Assembly: GCA_030248195.1 (NCBI GenBank)
Contig: JASAND010023828.1
Coordinates: 22,925 to 86,924 of the forward strand
DNA: 64,000 bases
Direction of reading: 5' to 3'
Source of the DNA: Trissonchulus latispiculum
Lineage: Eukaryota; Nematoda; Enoplea; Enoplida; Ironidae
The notes beneath the pieces are model-generated. The model was not told the DNA's origin. It saw only the letters and a program-made list of their open reading frames with translations, and did not search any database. Within the stretch, counting starts at the first letter, position 1. Every line of letters begins with the position of its first letter. Of the stretch, positions 32,532 to 39,531 are shown in pieces. The translations under genes were made by a program, and so were the position numbers.

Positions 32532-33285
32532 CTTTCTTGAAGTGTAACTTGATAACTATACTACCATACTCAAAATGTACACTCCTGCCAATGTGATTGT
32601 TTATATGGACTTTAATGCTATTGATCACATGCTTATTCACAGGGACGTAGTGAGGTTCAGGAGAGTACTGGATGGTATCTCCATACTCTTCACCCGCCTT
32701 TACTACTGCCAGCAGGTTGCCGGTAGTTGTGCCCACCAGCTGTTCTTTCACGATATCACAATGGACTTGAAGATAATGAAAGTTAAGGCTGGGTGGACGT
32801 TGTGCGTAGAATTTCTTTGTCCTCAGGGCATCTCTGCCATCCTCTACAGTGAATTTCTGAGAGTCAAAGCCAAGCATGCGTACAATGGTAGGAGCAAATT
32901 GAATAAACCCGAAGTTGGGTCTTTCAAGGTGTTCTGGATTTTCGTATAAGTCTAGGTAGACTCGATCCTTTTCCTGATCATAGACGAAACGTATAGGAGG
33001 TGATTCCTGACGTTCATTTAGAATTGACTGAATGGTAAGGTTGATGGTGTTTATCAGATCGTGAAGGTTATAGTATCTCCGCCTGGGTATATTACTAACT
33101 GCTCTCTCGTCTGCCTCAAATAGGACTATGATGAATGTGTCTGCATTAGAATTAATGGCTTTCCAAGTGTGAGGATAGATAAAGTCAACCATTGCAACGG
33201 ACCACCTGCCATGTAGATGCAGAGGGTGAGCTAGCTGGTTCTCAAAGGTTCCGTCCTTTCCGGTCACATACAGGTAGAAACTCAT
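32500..33285 (-). CDS. Penton-like minor capsid protein, paralog 1
   Basis: 261 residues beginning MSFYLYVTGKDGTFENQ, with L.GRWSVAMVDFIYPHTW and a C-terminal VHFEYGSIVIKLHFKK block. The same three blocks in the same places occur in the next gene upstream, so the two are tandem paralogs. Polinton minor capsid proteins are single jelly-roll pentons that close the fivefold vertices. ATGA overlap (4 bases) joins it to paralog 2. Intact. Confidence 0.85.
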   Translation of the reverse strand: MSFYLYVTGKDGTFENQLAHPLHLHGRWSVAMVDFIYPHTWKAINSNADTFIIVLFEADERAVSNIPRRRYYNLHDLINTINLTIQSILNERQESPPIRFVYDQEKDRVYLDLYENPEHLERPNFGFIQFAPTIVRMLGFDSQKFTVEDGRDALRTKKFYAQRPPSLNFHYLQVHCDIVKEQLVGTTTGNLLAVVKAGEEYGDTIQYSPEPHYVPVNKHVINSIKVHINNHIGRSVHFEYGSIVIKLHFKKDEDQISSRNR

Positions 33286-34046
33286 CTTCGCTTTCGGAAG
33301 TGTAACTTAGCAAAGACCTTTCCGTATTCAAAGTCTACCGCCATACCGTGATCATCCTTTATATGTATTTCAATACTATCAAACTCCTTTCTTAGCACTG
33401 GTATATAGTGTGGATTATTGTATATTCGATCAACAGTATCATTATGTTTTCCCTCGATACTGACAACACGAATGATGGGAGCAATGGTGTTTCCTATCAT
33501 TTGCGGTGCCACCACGTCGCAGTATATGAAGAGGGAATATAGTCCGCCTCTCAGGTCTGGTGCATTAGCGGCCACTGCGTATCTAGGTGGTGAAACTGTC
33601 TTTTCCTTTGGAACGACCTTTGTGTCAGAGTATCCTAGCATATACTTTAGCTGTTTACTAAAGTGTAACGCCTTAAAGTCTGGTGCTTCATCTAGCGTAG
33701 TAGGTTTAAGTCCGACACGTCTATGAAGTTCATCATAGGCCAACTCACAATTGATCTTCTTTGTTAGCTCAAGGGTATAGTTAATGGCATCGCAGAGTTG
33801 AAATATTGATTCATAGTTGTTTAGTGGAATGTGATTATGGAAGGTCTTCTTACCAACTGTCACTCCAAGCTTTGCGTCATCCTTGTTTCCTACATTGAAC
33901 CAGGTGACAGGATATCCGAGCTCTACAAGTGCCACCTCCCATTCGCCTTCGAGGTCAACACGATGAGGAAGTTTTACTCGGAAATTGTGCAGTTTGTTTG
34001 TTGGATAGTCTGCTGTATTACTGGGTAGGTATAGGTAAAAATCCAT
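33282..34046 (-). CDS. Penton-like minor capsid protein, paralog 2
   Basis: 254 residues: MDFYLYLPSNTADYPTN at the N-terminus, L.GEWEVALVELGYPVTW, IFIYCDVVAPQMIG and C-terminal VDFEYGKVFAKLHFRKR. These match paralog 1 position for position but differ at most residues, so the duplication is old. N-terminal SN..YPxN is typical of Polinton penton proteins. The start lies 29 bases inside the end of the integrase gene. Two divergent pentons may occupy different vertex positions or form a mixed pentamer (inference). Confidence 0.87.
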   Translation of the reverse strand: MDFYLYLPSNTADYPTNKLHNFRVKLPHRVDLEGEWEVALVELGYPVTWFNVGNKDDAKLGVTVGKKTFHNHIPLNNYESIFQLCDAINYTLELTKKINCELAYDELHRRVGLKPTTLDEAPDFKALHFSKQLKYMLGYSDTKVVPKEKTVSPPRYAVAANAPDLRGGLYSLFIYCDVVAPQMIGNTIAPIIRVVSIEGKHNDTVDRIYNNPHYIPVLRKEFDSIEIHIKDDHGMAVDFEYGKVFAKLHFRKRR

Positions 34047-35130
34047 TGTCTTCTGTTATCCAACTGTTGAACTTGTCAGGGTATCCAAGCCACTTAACAA
34101 AATACTCCTTTCGACCTTTTCGACGCCTGGTTTTTATAACTTTTTCTACCCAATAGGTGTCTGGTTCGTCAACCTTTTGTACCTCAGGCTGGTAGAAACC
34201 ACCAATCACCTCTTCGCCACCATAGTCTTCCAGGAGGTACATGGGTGGGTCACCTGTCCTGACACTTCTGATACGGAACAACTCTTCTGACCAATTAGGG
34301 AGGTATCCTTTGTCAAAGAGACCCTTTGTTTTGCTAATTCGGACCATATCTCCCTTCTTCAATTTATTTTCACTTGGCTGACTCTGGGTTGTTTTCTGGG
34401 ATGCACGTCTGAGTGCCCTGTTAACCTCTTCCATATTTTCAGGTTTCGATGCCTCCACTGGCGTCATACGAATACTCCTGTGGCGAGCATTATTGTAGCC
34501 TTCCACGAGTTGAGGAAGGTCGTCAATGTACCTGTACGATCTTGTCTTTGTAAAGTATTTCCATATCTTTGTCTTGATGGTTCGATTGAAACGCTCAACG
34601 AGGCTACACTTGATCACTGGATTATTGCATGTATAAAAGTTGATGTGGTTCGCCTTGAGGAGTGACTGGAAATCTTTGTTCAAAAATTCTTTGCCTCTGT
34701 CTGACTGTAGGTGTTGTGGTCGTCTGCCATCTGCCAGTATTTTACGAAAAGCTCTAGTCATCTCTTGACCACCCTTGCTTTTAACTGGGATCACCCATGC
34801 GTACTTGGAGAAGACGTCAATACAGTTGAATAGGTACTTGTAGCCATCATTCTTGTCTGCTATAGCTACCATATCTGCCAGGTCTATTTGCCATAGGTCG
34901 TCGATACCGGCCACCTGATACCTCCTCGTTTGGAATCTGTGTCTAACTGGTTTATGGATGCTGTAAGTGTACTGTTTCTCCAACCAATCAGTGACTTTGG
35001 ACCTCGAGATTCCATGTCTTTTTGCCTCCTGATACACCCGATTAATACCGCCAAATGCTGCAGGACTTTGCGGATCATAGTAAATCTTCTCTAAGGTGGT
35101 GTTATCAGTATTCTCTAGTGCCGCTTCCAT
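34018..35130 (-). CDS. Retroviral-type integrase with C-terminal chromodomain
   Basis: 370 residues. The catalytic core has Asp83 (WQIDLADM), Asp144 (LQSDRGKEF) and Glu179 (LVERFNR), a D-D-34-E triad. A C-terminal chromodomain (residues ~322-370: YWVEKVIK, YFVKWLGYP, NSWITEDN) has the aromatic residues of a methyl-lysine cage. The N-terminal region lacks an obvious HHCC zinc site. Polinton integrases of this build insert the linear genome into host DNA; the chromodomain probably steers insertion to marked chromatin. All catalytic residues are intact. Overlaps the upstream gene by 16 bases and the penton gene by 29. Confidence 0.95.
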   Translation of the reverse strand: MEAALENTDNTTLEKIYYDPQSPAAFGGINRVYQEAKRHGISRSKVTDWLEKQYTYSIHKPVRHRFQTRRYQVAGIDDLWQIDLADMVAIADKNDGYKYLFNCIDVFSKYAWVIPVKSKGGQEMTRAFRKILADGRRPQHLQSDRGKEFLNKDFQSLLKANHINFYTCNNPVIKCSLVERFNRTIKTKIWKYFTKTRSYRYIDDLPQLVEGYNNARHRSIRMTPVEASKPENMEEVNRALRRASQKTTQSQPSENKLKKGDMVRISKTKGLFDKGYLPNWSEELFRIRSVRTGDPPMYLLEDYGGEEVIGGFYQPEVQKVDEPDTYWVEKVIKTRRRKGRKEYFVKWLGYPDKFNSWITEDNGFLPIPTQ

Positions 35131-35657
35131 TTGAGTTTTCTTAGGGCTGACCTAATTCCTTGCCCTGTCTGTATATTTATGTACCGTGGGTTTCCGATAA
35201 GTTCTTGAGGTACGTTGCTGTCTCTTAGTGCCTTTGCCAATGTTTGCCACCCTGTTGCCGGTGGTTGACTGGGTCTGTTACGAATGAAGTCGTGAATCAG
35301 ATCATATATTCTAGATCCAACTGCTGGCTGACCCTGATACTCTATTTCACCTCGACTGTTAATCTTGAGACCTGGTATACTCATGATATGTTCAATCAGA
35401 TGTCTACCTTTCTGTTGCAGTGTTGGGGGTAAGGTAGATACAATGTCTGGCATAGCATGGGACTTGAGGGTCATCTCCGTTGGTCTATCTCGTAGTATTC
35501 GACGCCTGTAGTCTGCCTGTTTAAACAATTTACTCTTGATATCTGCTGGTAGTTTAGACTTGAGAACATTGCTTGCATCCTTCTCCAACACCCTTGTGTG
35601 CTCATCAAAGTAGTCAGGCTTAACTAGTATTGAGTATTCCATCGTTGCTTTGCTCAC
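35115..35657 (-). CDS. Conserved Polinton protein of unknown function
   Basis: 180 residues: a helical, charged N-terminal half (LPADIKSKLFKQADYRRRI) and a C-terminal part with WQTLAKALRDSNVPQELIGN, then a basic tail (RSALRKLKWKRH). Proteins of this outline commonly lie between ATPase and integrase in Polinton-like elements; no function is established. The basic tail may bind DNA or a capsid component. It ends 16 bases inside the integrase frame. Confidence 0.65.
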   Translation of the reverse strand: MSKATMEYSILVKPDYFDEHTRVLEKDASNVLKSKLPADIKSKLFKQADYRRRILRDRPTEMTLKSHAMPDIVSTLPPTLQQKGRHLIEHIMSIPGLKINSRGEIEYQGQPAVGSRIYDLIHDFIRNRPSQPPATGWQTLAKALRDSNVPQELIGNPRYINIQTGQGIRSALRKLKWKRH

Positions 35658-35672
35658 CAGTGTCAGTTTTTA

Positions 35673-36008
35673 TTATCTTATGAGATTCCCGAGCAGTCCA
35701 CTGACGATACCTACAATAGGTCCCAGGAGAGCTGGTAAAAATCCTCCGTGCTGAATGATTAGTTTCTTCTTCTTCTTAAGACTGACTCGTTTCTTTCGTA
35801 GTGCTCTTAGGGCGTGTTTATATCTTGCTAATCTCTTCTTGTCTTTCTGGGATATCTTTACGTTGCCAGAGAGGATATTTTCTGCACAGTCACAAATAGC
35901 TTTAATGAGGTCGGAACTTCCATGAAGAACAATTGCCTCTCTTTGCTTACGACTTTTGCAACGACACAATAGTCGCAGTGTATCGATATTTCTTTCAAAA
36001 CGATCCAT
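35673..36008 (-). CDS. Small basic protein with hydrophobic C-terminus, Polinton-conserved
   Basis: 111 residues. A Cys-containing N-terminus (LLCRCKSRKQREA), a helical middle (CDCAENILSGNVKIS), a lysine run (VSLKKKKKL) and a C-terminal glycine-rich hydrophobic segment (GGFLPALLGPIVGIVSGLLG). The last segment resembles the membrane-active or capsid-internal tails seen in Polinton small proteins. Two bases separate it from the ATPase stop. Exact role unknown; a minor virion component is the best guess. Confidence 0.65.
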   Translation of the reverse strand: MDRFERNIDTLRLLCRCKSRKQREAIVLHGSSDLIKAICDCAENILSGNVKISQKDKKRLARYKHALRALRKKRVSLKKKKKLIIQHGGFLPALLGPIVGIVSGLLGNLIR

Positions 36009-36010
36009 GA

Positions 36011-36661
36011 TTATTCTTTCTTGATATTGTCAGTTTTTATGGAATATACATCGGTGTAAGGATCATCAGGGAAAATATGCCCTCTGAGGCGGAGTTTTTC
36101 TGGTGTGTTCTGGTCTAGGTCTATCAGTAGGTATCCATGCGGTCGACTAGTGGCATGCTCAAAAGCTTCCATAAATCCTTTCACTCTACCTGGATACATT
36201 TGCCTTGCCAAGTTCATCGGGGTAAGTTTATCGGCTGGATTCTTCATGAGGACAATATACTGACTATTTATCCTATTAGTCCGCTGCCTATCGTAGAATA
36301 TGTCTTGAGTGATATTGATGACACTGCAGGACCAATGGTGACAACCTCGAGTGAACAGTTGAACAAGGTTAGGTTGCTGCTTAATTTCGCTCATTAGATC
36401 ATCAAGTACTACCAACTTTGCGCCAGGGGTTTTCAATTTCTCTAGATCCGGTAGGCCTTTGACAAATTCTACCTGGGGAAGTCTATCATATGCATCTTGC
36501 CACTCAGTATAACACCAAATAATCTTTTCAGGTGGTTCTGATATCATTTCATCTGCATGTTCCACCAGTCGTGACACAAAGGTGGTCTTTCCTGCCTTTG
36601 TTGGAGCCGCCACGATACACGTGAACGGATGCTGAAACTTTGGTGTCCTAACTCTCTCCAT
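36011..36661 (-). CDS. Genome-packaging ATPase (FtsK/HerA, A32-like)
   Basis: 216 residues. Walker A is APTKAGKTT (residues 19-27; the first glycine of GxxxxGKT is replaced by alanine or proline, as is frequent in this family), Walker B is KLVVLDDL (82-89), and NITQDIF is a candidate sensor segment. A32-like ATPases pump the linear genome into preformed capsids in Polintons, virophages and large DNA viruses. First gene of the tightly packed minus-strand run; intact. Confidence 0.92.
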   Translation of the reverse strand: MERVRTPKFQHPFTCIVAAPTKAGKTTFVSRLVEHADEMISEPPEKIIWCYTEWQDAYDRLPQVEFVKGLPDLEKLKTPGAKLVVLDDLMSEIKQQPNLVQLFTRGCHHWSCSVINITQDIFYDRQRTNRINSQYIVLMKNPADKLTPMNLARQMYPGRVKGFMEAFEHATSRPHGYLLIDLDQNTPEKLRLRGHIFPDDPYTDVYSIKTDNIKKE

Positions 36662-36872
36662 ACTTACTATGAAAACACCAACGCTGTTTATATGACTTTA
36701 TTGTAGTGCAAAACACAATACAACATTACATACACATTAGTCACGGTCATATTTCTTCATACAGTGCAAAACACAATACAATATATACATACACAATAGT
36801 CACTATAGTGTCAAATTTCTCGACTCTTCGTTATCTGTCTTCATATCATTGTTCGTGATATTTGTATCATCA
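36662..36872. repeat. Intergenic spacer with duplicated ~50-bp segment
   Basis: GTGCAAAACACAATACAA plus CATACACANTAGTCAC occurs twice in direct orientation (~36,707-36,755 and ~36,762-36,806). It lies upstream of the ATPase start and could be promoter, 3' end or origin DNA; only the duplication is seen. Confidence 0.5.
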
Positions 36873-37088
36873 TCATTTCGTAGTATCCATCATATCTTCA
36901 TCATCAAGAATAAGTTCTTCGACTACTTCATCTTCATTGATCAGTTGCTTCATATCGACATGTAGAATTCGTCGCCATCCAATGCCAGGAATAGATATGA
37001 TTATCTTTTGCCTCGGATATCGTCTGCATTTATTCTTGTGATAGCGGCTGAGGCGGATCAGGCTCTGGAGTGCCTTATAGATACCCAT
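36873..37088 (-). CDS. Small basic/acidic protein, unknown
   Basis: 71 residues: a basic first half (RYHKNKCRRYPRQK) and a very acidic tail (EDEVVEELILDDEDMMD). No family recognised. It sits in the same orientation as the capsid block, in a position where Polintons often carry lineage-specific genes. The split charge could mean a nucleic-acid or chaperone-like binding protein, but that is only a guess. Confidence 0.45.
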   Translation of the reverse strand: MGIYKALQSLIRLSRYHKNKCRRYPRQKIIISIPGIGWRRILHVDMKQLINEDEVVEELILDDEDMMDTTK

Positions 37089-37136
37089 GGTGCAATATAT
37101 GGAATAGTGGTATTTACACCAGTATCGTAGGCCTAC

Positions 37137-37586
37137 TTATTGACTATAGAGTTGGTATATCTGGTCTGCTGTAAAACTGACAGGACCAACAAAGCCACAA
37201 AGGACACGCTTATCTTGATCCAGGCAAAGAGTTGTCTCGTTATATGTGGATGTGTAGGGACACGGTATCGACCCGTTAATATAGACAGGGCACTGGAAGT
37301 TTAGACAGTTGTAGATGAATTGGCGAATCTCGTGAAAGCTATCAAGTGATACAAGGTGCTCGGTCCAACCATTATGAATAAAGATGGCATTGTCTATCGT
37401 AACGGAGTCCTTCAGTGGTGGTAGTTTACACTGGGTATGCTGTGACAACAAAATCGCTAATACAATCGTAGACAATAAAAATTTTATGAGAAGGCTTGTG
37501 ATTATACAGGGAACTCCTTTGACCAATTGGAGTTTCGTATAGTTTAAAAAGGAATGCCCTTCTTGGGAATTTGCACCAGTAGCCAT
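37137..37586 (-). CDS. Secreted or membrane-anchored cysteine-rich protein
   Basis: 149 residues from the first ATG. A strong hydrophobic segment (LLIKFLLSTIVLAILLS) is followed by HTQC and an ectodomain with several cysteines (YNCLNFQCPVYINGS, IPCPY, CLDQDKRVLC) and sequons (NGS, NET). Residues before the hydrophobic run look unlike a signal-peptide start, so either it is a type II anchor or a short upstream exon supplies the start. Probably a surface or secreted glycoprotein; no family recognised. Its 5' part overlaps the next frame out of phase. Confidence 0.55.
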   Translation of the reverse strand: MATGANSQEGHSFLNYTKLQLVKGVPCIITSLLIKFLLSTIVLAILLSQHTQCKLPPLKDSVTIDNAIFIHNGWTEHLVSLDSFHEIRQFIYNCLNFQCPVYINGSIPCPYTSTYNETTLCLDQDKRVLCGFVGPVSFTADQIYQLYSQ

Positions 37587-37722
37587 AGTCAGGATCTTGT
37601 ACGGCGCACTTTAACAGTACCTCTATTCGCTTCTTATTACCATAGAACTTAGATGCCGTCTTTGTATTAGCCCTACTACCATGCTTTTTATAGACGTGGG
37701 GTGATACCTTAGTGTTCCACAT
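37426..37722 (-). CDS. Small basic protein overlapping the cysteine-rich gene, unknown
   Basis: 98 residues, lysine/arginine-rich at the N-terminus (VYKKHGSRANTK), then KKRIEVLLKCAVQDPDYGYW. It overlaps the 5' 161 bases of the cysteine-rich frame in another phase. Either both are used, or a splice from the AAG|GTATCA near its start to TTGTCACAG|CATACC joins its first codons to the ectodomain in frame. The start lies 35 bases from the divergent TBP-like gene, implying a shared bidirectional promoter. Confidence 0.4.
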   Translation of the reverse strand: MWNTKVSPHVYKKHGSRANTKTASKFYGNKKRIEVLLKCAVQDPDYGYWCKFPRRAFLFKLYETPIGQRSSLYNHKPSHKIFIVYDCISDFVVTAYPV

Positions 37723-37757
37723 TAATAAGTGAGGGTGAGGATACCAAGGGAGTAACT

Positions 37758-38252
37758 ATGATTGTTAATGTTGTTCTCAGTGGACGCTTTGACAGGGAAC
37801 TTCACTTAACGAACATTCCTAACATTAGACTCTATCGTGGATTTATTGGCGGTAGTCTGAAACACGAAGAGGCAACTTTCCAATTATTCACTAGTGGTAG
37901 TTTCGTTTGCCTCGGATGTAAATCAATCGAACGAGCTAATCAGTGTATTCGTCAACTAGCAGGCGCTCTTAATGTCGGTATTCTTCGCGAAGGCGAAGTG
38001 GTGAACCTGGTGGGATCCTTCTCAGTTGGCAGGTATATAGACCTAAGGAATTTATATGAATGTATCAGGCATACCCATCAAGTTTGCTATGAACCGGAGC
38101 TATTTAATGGTCTCACGTGTAAGATTGCCGGGGTTACTGCACTCATTTTCCACACTGGCAAGGTCATATTAACTGGTGCTCGGAGTGAGTCTGCCCTATC
38201 AGATGCAAGGTCTTTAGTTAATAAGAAGGTGATAAGGTTTAAACTTCATTAG
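37758..38252 (+). CDS. TATA-binding-protein-like (TBP fold) transcription factor
   Basis: 164 residues that fit the two-repeat TBP saddle with no N-terminal extension. Repeat 1 has FTSGSFVCLGCKS, parallel to the SGK.V.TGAKS block of TBP; repeat 2 has NLVGSFSVG, YEPELFNGL and LIFHTGKVILTGARS, which follow cellular TBP closely. Some DNA-contact phenylalanines appear kept (ELFNG, LIFHTG); others are changed. TBP positions RNA polymerase II/III at promoters, so a viral copy could redirect host transcription to element promoters. Plus strand, six bases before the next gene, divergent from the minus-strand block. Confidence 0.85.
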   Translation: MIVNVVLSGRFDRELHLTNIPNIRLYRGFIGGSLKHEEATFQLFTSGSFVCLGCKSIERANQCIRQLAGALNVGILREGEVVNLVGSFSVGRYIDLRNLYECIRHTHQVCYEPELFNGLTCKIAGVTALIFHTGKVILTGARSESALSDARSLVNKKVIRFKLH

Positions 38253-38258
38253 TGCATC

Positions 38259-38645
38259 ATGTCTGCCCGAAGCCTGTTGAACGAACTGTTACAAAAGGCC
38301 CTGCGACAAAGCCCGCCTATTCGTATTGAGATTACCGGTCATTATATTGCCGTCATGATTATAGGCAGTAAGTCCTGGACAAGCTCACAATGTCCTGACC
38401 CACGTACTGCCATTGAGGAGGTGTCTCGTAAAGCCTACGGTACGTTATGTCACGGCGACGAACATCTGATCAGACGTGAATGCGGATTACCACCAAGACC
38501 TCATATCTACGAAATTGATGCAGTCAGGGATAAGATGAGGGACCTACGTGAGTACAAAAGATATCGCAGAAGTATTCAACCCATCTACAATATGCTAGAC
38601 AGGCTAGAAGCAGAAATGCTCAAAAATCCGTTTTTTCATGGCTAA
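38259..38645 (+). CDS. Small protein, possibly a degenerate dsRNA-binding-like fold
   Basis: 128 residues, six bases after the TBP-like gene and probably co-transcribed. The middle (RIEITGHYIAVMIIGSKSW, then AIEEVSRKAYGTL) has the beta-beta-beta-alpha order and spacing of a dsRNA-binding domain, but the usual GxG/KK signature is absent. The C-terminal half is helical and highly charged (RDKMRDLREYKRYRRS). The assignment is tentative; it could equally be a partner of the TBP-like protein. Confidence 0.5.
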   Translation: MSARSLLNELLQKALRQSPPIRIEITGHYIAVMIIGSKSWTSSQCPDPRTAIEEVSRKAYGTLCHGDEHLIRRECGLPPRPHIYEIDAVRDKMRDLREYKRYRRSIQPIYNMLDRLEAEMLKNPFFHG

Positions 38646-38860
38646 CTGTCTACCTACCAACCAATGTTATCCGTAACATTTCGTTTACTGTATGCAACAT
38701 TTTACAGTGTTATGCAATACAATACTGTTATTCAATAATAATGGTTAACAGTGTTATGCAATAATAATAGTAATAATAATAGTCAATGGTTTACTGTACA
38801 TGAGTAATGCCATATGAGTCAATAATAGTAATAATAATAGTCAATGGTGCTATGCAATTG
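38646..38860. other. Convergent intergenic spacer
   Basis: Contains several copies of TGTTATGCAATA and AATAATAATAGTCAATGGT between the plus-strand pair and the CARD gene. No coding signal. Confidence 0.6.
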
Positions 38861-39531
38861 TTAGTGTTCTTTGCAGTCCTGATGATTCCACGGAGATACG
38901 AACCATTCCGGCACATTCCACTGTTTCACCATAGAATTTCCAATCCACTCGATGAATACGACGGCACGGTTGTCGCATCCCAAGGGTCCAAGGGCCATCG
39001 CTGCGTCCAGTCTCGCTGCTTGTACCGTAGGGAAGGTGTCCTGGCTTTCTCTTAGCAAATATTTGCTCTTTGTGTAAATCTTCCACGTGACCCCTTTCTC
39101 CTTGGTTCCTCCTTCGAATAGTTTGGCCAAGTTGTACTGCTTCGACTTCACCAAGGCTTCGTGTAGAAGGGGCACGATATCTTTGCTCCGCTTCAGTCGC
39201 AGTAGGAGATCAAACACTCCATCGTATCTTGTTTCGGACTTGATGATATCTCGATAATCCGGGGTTATGCGCCGATGTTCAACCATGTAGTCTGCCACGG
39301 GCGCTGGATCCATTTCATCACAAAGAATAACCAAATTATCAATTATTTTCTCCACAGATGGTGAACCTGAAACAAATAATGCTAATCTAAAAACTACGGA
39401 ATGTTCAAAACATACAACTGCTAAAAAATGTGACGATCAAAATTTGAATGACTAAAAATACAACTACTAAAATGCAATCATTAAAATACAACTTTTAAAA
39501 ATGCTACAATTAAAATCTTACCGGAATTCAT
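38861..39531 (-). CDS. CARD (death-fold) protein of the Polinton-like element (two exons)
   Basis: Exons 39522-39531 (10 nt, inside the right TIR) and 38861-39366; intron GTAAG...TTTCAG; 171 residues. Residues ~8-88 follow the six-helix CARD pattern: VADYMVEH, RRITPDYRDII, then FDLLLRLKRSKDIVPLLHEAL and YNLAKLF. CARDs mediate homotypic assembly of caspases, RIG-I/MAVS-type and NOD-type complexes in the cytosol. The remaining ~80 residues (FIEWIGNSMVKQW, PEWFVSPW) are unassigned. Inference: a decoy or modulator of host innate or apoptotic signalling. It shares its start exon with the zinc-finger gene at the opposite end. Confidence 0.75.
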
